In this document: piece after piece, positions 53,495-62,855 of the stretch
Numbering within the stretch: position 1 is the first letter of the stretch
Layout: the number at the start of each line of letters is the position of its first letter
Assembly (NCBI GenBank): GCA_905221605.1
Contig: CAJNDS010000580.1
Location: 497,776 to 561,775 of the forward strand
DNA: 64,000 nt
Origin: Symbiodinium natans
Lineage: Eukaryota > Sar > Dinophyceae > Suessiales > Symbiodiniaceae
Direction of reading: 5' to 3'
Made by a program: the position numbers and the translations under genes
Notes under the pieces: generated by a model
The model's input: only the letters and a program-made list of their open reading frames with translations
What the model was told of the DNA's origin: nothing
Database searches by the model: none

Positions 53495-53970
53495 GACGCC
53501 TGGCAATGAGTTTCGCGACTATACCCAGCATGTGGGGGATTCTCCGAAGCTGGGGGAGTACCTTGTTGTTGGGGGGTCCGTATGAAGGGATTGGGTTTAG
53601 GGTTTAGGGTTTAGGGTTCAGGGTTAGGGTTTAGGGTTTAGGGTTAGGGTTTAGGGTTTAGGGTTTAGGGTTTAGGGTTTAGGGATTCTATTCTATGTGG
53701 AGTGTATAAGGGGTACCACCCCTATTTGGGAAATGCCCATGTACGGCAGTTCTGTGCAGATTTTCCTCGCTGCGCCGCGGAACGCGCGTGGCGACTCTAC
53801 CAGAGCTGGCCTTTCAGCTTCAAATGGGGGGGGGGGGGAAAGAGCGGGATTATGAGACCTTTCTGGGTGCCTTCTTGGATGATCAGGAAATTGGCTGCTC
53901 TCCCCAGATGCCAGCACAATCTCAGGATTCTGGCCCTCAGCAGGTGCTCGTACTCGCGGACAAGACATAG
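53495..53970 (+). CDS. two-exon unknown protein with a 12-G frameshift
   Basis: Exon 53495-53528 (GNEFRDYTQH) is followed by an E element carrying a telomeric tract. The frame resumes after CGGCAG at about 53750: FCADFPRCAAERAWRLYQSW. At 53826-53837 a run of 12 G switches frame. The downstream frame KERDYETFLGAFLDDQEIGC, SPQMPAQSQDSGPQQVLVLA ends TAG at 53970. Eleven or fourteen G would restore one ORF, so this is probably a homopolymer error or slippage. The intron fits GT-AG (CAT | GTGGGG ... GGCAG | TTC). No family recognised. Confidence 0.48.
53534..53740 (+). mobile_element. MITE family 'E' with a telomeric tract inserted in its middle
   Basis: The left part GGGGATTCTCCGAAGCTGGG ... TATGAAGGGATT and the right part GATTCTATTCTATGTGGAG ... 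CCCCTATTTGGGAAATGCC make one E element, flanked by CATGT on both sides. It is split by 92 bp of TTTAGGG at 53593-53684. The copy at 52057 has an uninterrupted AAGGAGATTCTGTTTTATTT here. Confidence 0.7.
53593..53684. repeat. telomeric insert inside a MITE
   Basis: Thirteen TTTAGGG-type units (three are TTAGGG or TTCAGGG). GGGATT occurs on both sides of the break, the right GGG being shared with the repeat. Confidence 0.75.
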
Positions 53971-54285
53971 ATTTGGCTTAGGGTCGGGGCCTAAGCACAC
54001 GCGCGCGCTAGGTCGGAGTTCTTCCGGCCCAAAGACTGTGAACATCAAATCCGCATGCCCACAGTCTGTGTTGAGGATTTAGGGTTTAGGGCTTAGGGTT
54101 GAGTGTTTTGGGTTGAGGGTTGAAACCCTAAACCCTAAACCCTGAACCCTAAACCCTAAACCCTAAACCCTAAACCCTAAACCCTAGGATTTAGGGTTTA
54201 TGTAGGGGTTTACCAACTGATGCGCTTCTCTGCCCGGAGAGTTCTGATGGGCAGTATATGTCACCTGGGTACAGTGCTTAGCCGT
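53971..54285. other. islands and telomeric tract
   Basis: 53971-54085 continues an alternative open frame of the preceding ORF (to 54082). CCCTAAA lies at 54125-54186. No firm gene. Confidence 0.4.
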
Positions 54286-55215
54286 TTATGCTATTAGTAA
54301 TGCAAGAAAGCAAAAAATAGCAGAGCAAGATCCGAATATCATAGTAGAGCAGTACAAAAAATGTCATAGCACTACAAGAAGTTGTCTACGAATATAGTAA
54401 CATCGTAATGGGAAATTAGAAAACTATGCTGATAGAACAATATAGGCTATAAGCGGTAGTAATGATTATGAAATAATGAAATAGCATGCCGACAAAGTAG
54501 TAAATATGTGACTAGTAATAAACAAACGATACAGTACTATCATAATCTTGTAACATAAAAATGTTGTCACACATGACTATTGCAATACAACAATATTTTT
54601 TTAATGTAGCAATATCATATAGTACTAAAATAGCAATACACTAGTATTTTCACATAAGAGTATAGGAAAATCATAGTTTAGTGATATAACAATTTGCTCA
54701 TATAACAATATAGCAATAGAGGAATATTAGAGTAAGTATATATCAACATGATAGCATAATCGTATTTTATTCATACGGAAAACACAGTCACGCAATAATA
54801 TATTGATATATCAACATAAACAAATAAAACAGTAATGCAACAACAAGAATATCGGAATGCCTTAATATATTACCCTTCTACTTGAATAATGTGACGGTAT
54901 AGTAATATGATCATAGGGTCTTATTTAATATAACGGTAATATAGTATATTAATACGGATATGAGAATACTACACGAATAAACAATCAGAGCAATATTGCA
55001 TGTGGCAATTTAACAAAACATGATATACGAATATAATAGTATAACAATAAATGTTCTATATATAATCATATAACAGTACAAAATTTATCAATATCAAGAT
55101 ATTCATATACCAATATATTACTATAACAGCAAACACTACAAACGTCTAAATACATAATAATGTAACAATATAAAAAAAAAGAGAAAATATCAACAGAACA
55201 ATCTATTCTGGCCTA
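54286..55215. other. 0.93-kb AT-rich block without telomeric repeats
   Basis: Roughly 70% A+T, full of AATATAGTAATA-like words, with no ORF and no CCCTAAA unit. It stands out from the GC-richer surroundings. It could be a decayed microsatellite, a matrix or replication-related region, or inserted organelle DNA; I see no organelle gene. Confidence 0.55.
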
Positions 55216-55711
55216 CAGGCAATTGGTTTCATGAGGGTTAGGGCTCAGGCTCTGGTGTCCTGCACAAAGCCCCGAAGCCTCTACTCTCAACGCTCAGCTC
55301 TCAACCCTATAGCTCTTCAAGCCCTAAACCCTAAACCCTGAACCCTAAACCCTAAACCCTAAACCCTAAACACCAAACCCTAAACCCTAAACCCCTAAAC
55401 TGTAAACAGATGAAGGCCTGCTCGGCCCGGAATCCTTTCTTGGCTTGCTGACCTTCTCCCACGCGGGCGCAAAGCGCCCTGCGCCGCAAAAATTTTCCGA
55501 CTTTTCGGGTTTAGGGGTTGAGGGTTTAGGGTTGAGGGTTGAGGACGAGTTTCTAACAGACCGGGGTGACAAACCCTTGAGGGTCCGCCGAAGATCGTGA
55601 TCTTCATCCTAGTTCCTTATAGCTGTCAAACCCTGCGGCGTAGTAGGGTTTAGGGCTTAGGGCTTAGGGTTTAGGGTTTCAGGGTTTCAGGGTTTCGAGT
55701 TTAGGGTTTAG

Positions 55712-56020
55712 GGCCCTCAACGACACAGCGGATCCCCCGGTCAGAACAGCACGGACCCGGTAGAAGCGAGCTCAGCCTCCCCCTTGGAGAGGTCGAACCC
55801 GGATGGCGGCGCAAGGGTTTACTGCAAGGCGGCAAGAGATCGTGTCCTTGGGGCAATTTCTGTTGTGAGGCTGAGCCTTGTTGTTACAGAGGCATGGGGC
55901 GCTGTTTTGTTACATACAGAGACCTTGCGCAGACTGTTTTCGGGTTCTGTTTCGACGACGCCCTCTTGCGACCCTGCTCGCCATCCGGGTTGTCTGCCTC
56001 GGCCACGAACCCTACTCTGA
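55712..56020 (+). CDS. 103-codon terminal exon, unknown protein
   Basis: This is the largest single non-repetitive exon I can support. It follows GGGTTTAG supplied by a TTTAGGG tract and runs phase 0 from 55712 to TGA at 56018-56020: GPQRHSGSPGQNSTDPVEAS, then VYCKAARDRVLGAISVVRLS, VVTEAWGAVLLHTETLRRLF, and a Pro/Arg-rich end. The middle third is hydrophobic and helical-looking. No family recognised. Confidence 0.48.
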   Translation, partial: GPQRHSGSPGQNSTDPVEASSASPLERSNPDGGARVYCKAARDRVLGAISVVRLSLVVTEAWGAVLLHTETLRRLFSGSVSTTPSCDPARHPGCLPRPRTLL

Positions 56021-56029
56021 ACCTAAACC

Positions 56030-56168
56030 CTAAACCCTAAACCCTAGACCCTAAACCCTAAACCCTAAACCCTAAACCCTAAACCCTAAACCCTAAACCC
56101 TAAACCCTCAACCCTCAACCCTCAACCCTCAACCCTAAACCCTAAACCCTAAACCCTAAACCCTAAAC
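56030..56168. repeat. telomere-like array, CCCTAAA with CCCTCAA block
   Basis: About 19 units; four consecutive CCCTCAA at 56107-56134. Confidence 0.92.
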
Positions 56169-56216
56169 CAAAAAGACGCTGAGCCTTGAACCCTAGCTTG
56201 GCCACTGTTGAGTGAG

Positions 56217-56319
56217 GTACGAGGGGGCGGCTGGAAAGGTTGTCACGCTGTCAGGCACAGGAGACGCGGCGATGTCGGAAATGCAAAGCAGCAAGCATTT
56301 TGTAGGGGCCCAGGGATGA
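56217..56319 (+). CDS. exon island ending TGA
   Basis: It reads YEGAAGKVVTLSGTGDAAMS, then EMQSSKHFVGAQG, TGA at 56317-56319. Two other frames are also open. Confidence 0.33.
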
Positions 56320-57105
56320 CAGGTTTAAGGTTTAGGGTTTTGGGTTTAGGGTTTTGGGTTTTGGGTTGTAGGATTGAGGGTACTGTGATAGAATCCACAC
56401 ACTGCCAATGTTCTTCTTTTAGTATATTGCTACATGGTTAAGTCATTCCATTCGGGCTTCGGAGGTTGGCGCTTTGGTGTTGTGAGGAATATATTCCGGT
56501 ATATGAAGAAACCAGTAGAGTACTGCAAGCATGCCAGACTATAAGAATATCTGACTACAAAAATATAGGAGTACAAGACTATAAGAATATAAGAATAAAG
56601 GAATGCAAGAATACGAGAATCAAGGAACTTGCCCATACAAGAGTATACGCATAAAAACATAGAAGACAATAATAATATACGAATAATCGAATAGAAGAGT
56701 ATAAGAATGTAGCTTACCGGTTCTTAGTAGGGAATGAGGGAATGAGGTATCCCATATACTCGTCTAAAGGGCATATATAGATGGACATAAGGTACCTCGT
56801 TCCCTCATTCCCTACTAAGACCCAGGGGGATAGGAGTAACCCTAAACCCGAAACCCGAAACCCTGAACCCTAAACCCTAAACCTTAAACCCTAAACCCTA
56901 AAGAATAAGATGGCTGAGGGCTTAGGCTTGAAACGTAGCTGCCATCTGGCCTGTGTCTTCACACCCGACCGTCAGCTCGGGGAGCCTCTGGTGAGTTTAG
57001 GGTTTACGGTTTAGGGTTCGGAGTTTAGGGTTTAGGGTTTGGGGTTTAGGGTTTGGGGTTTAGGGGCTAGGGTTGGTGGGGTGGGGCGGGGGGGGTGGGG
57101 CGGGG
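56320..57105. other. AT-rich degenerate repeat, hairpin MITE, telomeric tracts
   Basis: 56500-56710 is built of ACTATAAGAATATAAGAATA-like words. A hairpin MITE lies at 56722-56820. CCCTAAA lies at 56848-56905 and TTTAGGG at 56995-57065. No gene. Confidence 0.45.
56722..56820. mobile_element. hairpin MITE, 28-bp inverted ends
   Basis: The ends TCTTAGTAGGGAATGAGGGA and TCCCTCATTCCCTACTAAGA pair over about 28 bp with one mismatch, enclosing about 43 bp. No relative is seen elsewhere in the window. Confidence 0.7.
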
Positions 57106-57920
57106 GTCCCATTCCTCACTCGCATGCTTCAAGGGCCACATGTCCATTACTTTAGGGGTCACCGTCCCAACCCTGGCTCGAATGCAGGATAATATATATA
57201 TATATATATATACATATAGATATACATATATGAAGCAGGATTTATATTTCTGTTTTTGGTGAGTGTATATAAGGTTCCCTTTTAAAATTGGTGAGTGTAT
57301 GTACCTGGTGTCCTTTTGGGGGTACAAGAAATATATACCCTACTTTATATATATATATACATATATATATATACATATATATATATATATCTATCTATCT
57401 ATATATATATATATATTTCTCTTTATAGGTATTGTGTATGGTTTAGGGTTTAGGGTTTTTGGGTTTTCGGGTTTTCGGGTTTCAGGGTTTTAGGGTTTTA
57501 GGTTTTTAGCGTTTTAGGGTTTTAGGGTTTTAGGGGTTTTCGGGTTTTCGGGTTTTAGGGTTTAGGGTATATGTGAATTCAGTTTCGTGTATCTTCATAT
57601 CATATCTGCTTCGCTGTGGCCTCTTTGTGAAGTTACAGCTGAGGCCCCCCGCCCTAAACTCCCAAGCCCTAAATCACCCAAGAAAGCGCTTGCAGTCTAA
57701 CCCTCTTACAAACCCTTCCCCCCTAAACCCCTCAAAACCCCTAACACCCTTAAGCGAACTCTAAACCTTAAACCTTAAACCCTAAACCCTAAGCCCTAAA
57801 CCCTAAACCCTAAACCCTAAACCCTAAACCCCCCTTTAATCCTCCGCAGTGGAGAGCTTTCTGACAGCTCGTAGGTTGTTGCCTTTGCTGCTCGAGGCGC
57901 GCGTGCACCCCACCACCTGA
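57106..57920 (+). CDS. exon islands ending TGA at 57920
   Basis: 57106-57187 (LACFKGHMSITLGVTVPTLA, RMQ) ends CAG before GATAAT, a possible GA donor. 57593-57655 (LHIISASLWPLCEVTAEAP) follows a degenerate TTTAGGG tract. 57850-57920 (ESFLTARRLLPLLLEARVHP) ends TGA and follows CCGCAG. The M1 MITE and TA repeats would be in the first intron. Confidence 0.37.
57228..57350. mobile_element. MITE family 'M1', copy 2
   Basis: Inverted ends TATGAAGCAGGATTTATATT and AATATATACCCTACTTTATA bound 123 bp with two internal TTGGTGAGTGTAT motifs. TA repeats flank both sides, suggesting insertion into, or nucleation of, a TA microsatellite. Confidence 0.7.
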
Positions 57921-58041
57921 CTTGTGTGGAGTTCAGGTTTCTGGGGTTAGGGGTTTAGGGGTTGAGGGTTTCGGGGTTTAGGGCTTTGGGGTTTGGGGGT
58001 TTGGGGGTTTGGAGTTAGGGGTTTAGGGGTTTCGGGGCTTA

Positions 58042-58734
58042 GGGTTACTTGTGCATGAGTTCCATATCCTCCAAACAAGCCAGGCTATACCAAAAAGAAG
58101 GTCTAACGAACGAAAATGTAATGCTTACGCTATGGATGCTCTGGCTTTCGGGAGACACAACCCTATGTCCTACTGAATGGAGTTCTGTTCTTATGCGGGC
58201 TGATGTTCACGGTCAAAGATGAGTCCGTTCAATGAGGAATAACTTCCTAAAGCCTTTGTGCTTACATTTTTTTGTGGTGACATTAAAAATATGGTGGGTT
58301 CAACCTCCACATCTGGCGCTGCACTTGTACAAAGCAGTAGCTTTGAAGCCCCCCCGCCAAAAAAAATCGTGATTCAACCTGGACAGCTTTCATATCCTTG
58401 CACAAGATCTTACTACACAGTCGGAATACTTCCTAATGGTATCCCATCATGGTCCCTCTTGAACTATTCCTATACTCACTCCCTAACTTCCGGTCGCGTG
58501 TCACATCGGTTTAGGGTTTAGGGTTTAGGGTTTAGCAATCGAACCGTTGATGAAGGAAGTGACCGACTTGTTGTAGTTCACATGGTCCCTACGCACGCCT
58601 GGTTCGCGACAAGCTTTGGAACGCAAGGAAAGAACGCAACCGATGTAGTAGTTGGTGTCTCCCCCCTCCTTACAAACACGAAGCAAAAGCACCAACCATC
58701 AGTTAAGCAGGGGTTTTTGCTTCGCGAAGGGTAG
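58042..58734 (+). CDS. unknown protein interrupted by a 27-nt pure telomeric insert
   Basis: The ORF 58258-58508 (STSTSGAALVQSSSFEAPPP; PCTRSYYTVGILPNGIPSWS) reaches GRVSHR at 58508. After removing 58509-58535 it continues: RTVDEGSDRLVVVHMVPTHA, WFATSFGTQGKNATDVVVGV, SPLLTNTKQKHQPSVKQGFL, then TAG at 58734. Together about 145 codons with natural composition and lower GC than other islands. Upstream 58042-58255 is open in shifting frames, so earlier exons are likely. No family recognised. Confidence 0.55.
58509..58535 (+). repeat. 27-nt telomeric intron
   Basis: Three GTTTAGG units plus GTTTAG. ATCG stands on both sides (58505-58508 and 58538-58541). Reading through gives a stop; splicing GT-AG or precise loss at the ATCG repeat both restore frame. 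Confidence 0.6.
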
Positions 58735-59209
58735 CCCTAAACCCGAAACTGGCATAAGGTTTTGATCGAGGAGTTCGGGCAAGGGCAGAATGAATCGCAG
58801 CGATTGGGCAAGAGAACCCCCTCCTCCCCCAACCTCCCAACCCCGAAACCCTAAACCCTATAAACCCTATAAACGCTATAAACCCTATAAACCCTATGAA
58901 CCCTATAAACCCTACAAACCCTATAAACCCTATAAACCCTATAAACCCTATGAACCCTATAAACCCTATAAAACCTACAAACCCTATAAACCCTGTAAAC
59001 CCTATAAACCCTATAAACCCTATAAACCCTATAAACCCTGTATACCCTAAACCCCGAAACTCTATAAATGTAGTTGAGGGCTTCATGTCTGTGATTTGAT
59101 TAAATTGAAACTTAGAAGCTGTTTGTCATTGGTGAATAAGCCCTACCTGTAGAAGGCTGATAGGAAGTAGTTCAAGTAAGAAGATGCGAACCTTGAAGCT
59201 TTTCTGAAG
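58735..59209. repeat. (CCCTATAAA)n 9-mer array and spacer
   Basis: 58849-59048 holds about 22 units of the 9-mer CCCTATAAA with a few single-base variants. It is a telomere-like unit lengthened by TA or AT, homogenised as a block. The rest is unique, no gene. Confidence 0.9.
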
Positions 59210-59357
59210 CCCTAAGCCCTAAGCCCTAAGCCCTAAGCCCTAAGCCCTAAGCCCTAAGCCCTAAGCCCTAAGCCCTAAGCCCTAAGCCCTAAGCCCTAAG
59301 CCCTAAGCCCTAAGCCCTAAGCCCTAAGCCCTAAGCCCTAAGCCCTAAGCCCTAAGC
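59210..59357. repeat. perfect (CCCTAAG)21 variant array
   Basis: Twenty-one consecutive identical CCCTAAG units, with no CCCTAAA inside. Three more follow at 59379-59404. Confidence 0.97.
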
Positions 59358-59429
59358 CCCAAAGGACTTCAACAGTAGAAGCCCTAAGCCCTAAGCCCTA
59401 AGCCCAAAGGCCTAAACCCTGAACCAAAA

Positions 59430-59540
59430 GCCCTGTCTGTTAGTCCCATGAAGCCTCAAGCACACCTCGTGTGTGCACCATGCTATGGCACCCCAGGCAG
59501 TCCGATTTCTGTTTATGGTTTGGCCACAAGGACATGGCTG
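59430..59540 (+). CDS. exon island ending TAA
   Basis: It reads SPMKPQAHLVCAPCYGTPGS, then ISVYGLATRTWL, TAA at about 59541. The overlapping ORF 59473-59682 in another frame is an alternative. Confidence 0.3.
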
Positions 59541-59860
59541 TAACGATTCGGCGCAGTACGGTATTTCATTTACCCGATTTTACTCCCGATGTATGTTGGT
59601 AAGCATCGGTGGTCCCGGCGCGGTCCGGCACGGTACCACACCACCCCTAATTGCCCCCATTCTTGGCCCCCACCATCCCTAGCCCCACCGCCCCTCCCAC
59701 CACCCCAAGCCCAGCGCCCACCCCACCACCACCCCAAGCCCCGCTCCCACCCCACCACCACCCCAAGCCCAGCTCCCACCCCACCACCACCCAAAGCCCC
59801 ACCACCACCCCGCACCCAGCTCCACCCCCAAGCCCCCACCCTACACCCCACCACCCTGCT

Positions 59861-60060
59861 TACCACCACCCCTACCACCCCTACACCAACCACTCCTACC
59901 ACCCCTACCACCCCTACCACCCCTACCACCCCTACCACCACCCCTACCACCCCTACCACCCCTACCACCCCTACCACCCCTACCACCCCTACCACCCCTA
60001 CCCCCCTACCGCCCCTACCGCCCCTACCGCCCCTACCACCCCTACCACCCCTGCCGCACC
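59861..60060. repeat. (CACCCCTAC)n 9-mer array
   Basis: About 20 units of CACCCCTAC, later CGCCCCTAC. The upstream 59650-59860 is a C/A-rich relative. The Pro/Thr-rich and Gly/Val-rich ORFs here are artefacts. Confidence 0.93.
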
Positions 60061-60717
60061 CACCACCCCACCTCCCCTTTGCTCCTAAGGTAGGTTGCAA
60101 ACATGTGAACAGGACCTTAGGGTTTCGGGTTTTGGGTAGACCCGAAACCCCAAACCCTAAACCCTAAACCTTAAACCATAAGCCTGGGTTCAGCATGGGA
60201 TCAACACTCAAACCTTGACCCTCAACCCGACGAACGGAACCCCCCCGAGCCGAGCCAAAAGTTGAAAGGCACGCCCTCAGAGCCGAGGCCCTAAAGCCTA
60301 AACCCTAAAGCCCCCGATGCGAAACCCTTGCTGCCAGGTTTCGGCGGTTGTTTTCATGTGCTGGTGCGCTCGGGAGCCTGTGTGTTCTGTTTTCGGGTTT
60401 GACCGCGAAGCCCCTAAGCCCCTAAGCCCCTAAACCCCTAAACCCCTCAACCCCTCAACCCCTCAACCCCTAAACCCCTAAACCCCTAACCCCCTAAACC
60501 CCTAAACCCCAAACCCCCTAAACCCCTAACCCCCTAACCCCCTAAACCCCTAAACCCCTAAACCCTAGACCCCAGACCCGAAACCCAAAAACCGTGAAAG
60601 GTTTAGGGTAGTTTAGGGTTTATTATTTATTAGGGTTTAGGGTTTAGGGTTTAGGGTTTAGGGTTTAGGGTTTAGGGTTTAGGGTTTAGGGTTTAGGGTT
60701 TAGGACGCAAGGCCAGT
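60061..60717. other. telomeric tracts only
   Basis: Degenerate CCCTAAA lies at 60150-60185, CCCCTAAA/CCCCTCAA at 60410-60565 and TTTAGGG at 60600-60703. No exon is convincing. Confidence 0.5.
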
Positions 60718-60983
60718 GGTCGGCACCTTGAGCGCGGGCAGCAGCTTTCGCTTCAGAGCTCAACGGCCCTCCGAAGCCCCCAAAACGCCTGCACCCCTCA
60801 ACCCTACACCCCAAACCCTGAACCTTAAATCCTAAACCCCAAGCCCTAAACCCTAAACCCTAAACCCGAAACCCCTAAACCCTAAACCCCAAGCCCTAAA
60901 CCCTAAACCCCAAACTTGAGAATCTCGGCTTTCGTGGAGGTTTGGGTATGCCACCTGAGTTTCATCTGGCCGGGCTCCGGTGA
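60718..60983 (+). CDS. exon islands ending TGA at 60983
   Basis: 60718-60785 (GTLSAGSSFRFRAQRPSEAP) and 60921-60983 (NLGFRGGLGMPPEFHLAGLR, then TGA) lie either side of a CCCTAAA tract. Confidence 0.33.
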
Positions 60984-61196
60984 TTGGGGCTGACGGGAGG
61001 CTCCGTTTGGGGTTTCAGGCTTTCAGGGTTTGGGGCTTAGGGTTTCGGGGTTTAGGTTTTAGGGCTTAGGGCTTAGGCTTTAGGGTTTCAGGGTTTCAGT
61101 CAGGATTTCCGGTTTCATGGTTTCAGGGTTTCAGGGTTTCAGGGTTTCAGGGTTTCGGGTCAGAGTCCCGGGCTTAAGGTTTCAGAGTGCTTTACT

Positions 61197-61291
61197 GTAA
61201 CTTCAGATCCTTAGCCTTTTTGGGTTTATTGGGTTTCTTAACAGGGCAGCTGAAATGTTAATTTATAGCCACCCTTCTGAGTGCAGCCAAG
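61197..61291 (+). mobile_element. dispersed element 'A', uninterrupted copy
   Basis: 95 bp from GTAACTTCAGATCC to GCAGCCAAG, with CAGGGCAGCTGAAATG intact. The flanks AAGGTTTCAGAGTGCTT (61176) and AAGGTTTTAGAGTGTTT (61291) agree at 15 of 17 bases, a possible long target-site duplication, though TTTCAGGG-like sequence around makes chance similarity possible. Confidence 0.65.
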
Positions 61292-61377
61292 AAGGTTTTA
61301 GAGTGTTTGGGGTGCAGGGAACTGGTCCCCCCCTCTGCGACTCAAGGCTCGCTCTGTTTTTGCTTTTGGGTTTGGAG

Positions 61378-61540
61378 TCCCTGAGCCCTGAGCCCTAAGC
61401 CCTAAACCCTAAGCCCTAAGCCCTTAAACCCTAAACCCTAAACCCTAAGCCCTAAGCCCTAAACCCTAAACCCTAAACCCTAAACCCTAAACCCTAAACC
61501 CTGAACCCTAAACCCTAAACCCTAAACCCTAAACCCTAAA
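61378..61540. repeat. telomere-like array, CCCTAAA/CCCTAAG
   Basis: About 22 units, mixed variants to the left. Confidence 0.9.
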
Positions 61541-61555
61541 CCTCTTGTTGTTTAA

Positions 61556-61633
61556 ACGCAAGGTGCTTGGAAGAAGTGCTTTTGTGACCGCCTGCTTCAA
61601 CTTCGGGACTTCGGGTTGTTGGCGGACCCAAGA
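61556..61633 (+). CDS. exon island
   Basis: It reads RKVLGRSAFVTACFNFGTSG, then CWRTQEP, directly after a telomeric array. Confidence 0.28.
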
Positions 61634-62432
61634 ACCCTAAGCCCTAGAAGCCCCAAGCCCCTATGCCTTAAAACCCTAAACCCTAAACCCTAAACCCGAA
61701 ACCCTAATACCTCATACCTTAAAACCCTAAACCCTAAGCCCAAAGCCCACCACCTGGGTCTTCCGCCCCGTTTAGGAGGAGCCAGGCCCTAAATTCCTAA
61801 ACCCTAAACCCTAAACCCTAGACCCTAAACCCTAAACCCTAAGCACTAAGCCCCAAACCCCAATGCCTGAACCAGGTTGCGCCACACCTCCTCGGGGGCG
61901 CGCAGGGAGCAAGATCCAGGTTGCCAAAAACGCTCTCGGGTTTCAGGGTTAGTTTTAGGGCCGAAACCCTTAGTCCTAAACCTTAAACCCTTAACCCGAA
62001 ACCCCAATCGTCAGGCCATTCCTTAAACTCCGAAATGTCAACTTTCAAGCCCAAAACCCAAAAGCCCTAAACCCTAGACCCTAAACCCTAAACCCTAAAC
62101 AACAATCTGCATGCCATAGCCTTAACCCCTAGCCCTAAATGCCAACCCAAGCCCCAAAAACCTAAAACACCCTAAGCCCTAAGCCCTAAGCCCTAAACCC
62201 TAAACCCCAAACCCTAAACCCTAAAAACCCTAAACCCATAAGACCCTTTTCTTTAGAACAGGCACCTAGACCCTCTTAAGCCCACACTTAAGGTTTAGGC
62301 TTTAGGGTTTAGGGTTTAGGGTTTTTCTCAGACTGCTGTCAGGACGCAGGGCCTGAAGCTCTGACAACCCTAAGCTTTATCCTACACCCTCAGACCCCTG
62401 AACCCTTAGACCCCAAAACCCCTTTACCCCCC
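61634..62432. other. degenerate telomere-like sequence
   Basis: Almost entirely CCCTAAA-derived words with islands under 70 bp (61740-61790, 61875-61945). Nothing supported. Confidence 0.5.
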
Positions 62433-62555
62433 ATATGAAGCAGGGTTTAAATTTCTATTTTTGGTGAGTGTATATAAGGTTCCTTTTTAAAATTGGTGAG
62501 TGTATACATTGGGTGTCCTTTTGGGGGTACAAGAAATATATACCCTGCTTCATAT
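62433..62555. mobile_element. MITE family 'M1', best copy
   Basis: Inverted ends ATATGAAGCAGGGTTTAAAT and ATATATACCCTGCTTCATAT (about 20 of 24 over the full ends) bound 123 bp. Two internal TTGGTGAGTGTATA motifs stand 32 bp apart. This is the least decayed of three copies. Confidence 0.75.
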
Positions 62556-62587
62556 ACCTTTGTGCTTTGTTTGGGGTTTCACTGCAG

Positions 62588-62647
62588 ACAGTCTTGCCTG
62601 GAGTTGGCAGGGCGAATTCTCTAACGCCAAAGCCCAAAAGCGCTTGA
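62588..62647 (+). CDS. short terminal exon after M1
   Basis: It follows TCACTGCAG and reads TVLPGVGRANSLTPKPKSA, TGA at 62645-62647. The M1 MITE lies 32 bp upstream, inside what would be the intron. Confidence 0.3.
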   Translation, partial: TVLPGVGRANSLTPKPKSA

Positions 62648-62699
62648 GTGATGAACCCTATCTCTAAGCCCTAAGCCCTAAACGCTGAACCTTAAACCT

Positions 62700-62855
62700 T
62701 GAACCCTGAGCCCTAAACCCTAAACCCCAAACCCTAGACCCTAGACCCTAAACCCCAAACCCCAAACCCCAAACCCTAAACCCTAAACCCTAAACCCTAA
62801 ACCCTAAACCCTAAACCCTAAACCCTAAACCCTAAACCCTAAACCCTAAACCCTA
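62700..62855. repeat. telomere-like array, CCCTAAA
   Basis: About 22 units, CCCCAAA to the left and pure CCCTAAA to the right. Confidence 0.93.

Noticed and set aside
58703-59099. Ile-Gly-Phe and Tyr-Lys-Pro repeat ORFs
   Set aside because: The 9-mer CCCTATAAA has no stop in three frames; not evidence of a repeat protein.
59570-60167. ORFs of 145-192 codons, Pro/Thr-rich and Gly/Val-rich
   Set aside because: They follow the CACCCCTAC 9-mer array on both strands, a sign of low-complexity artefact.
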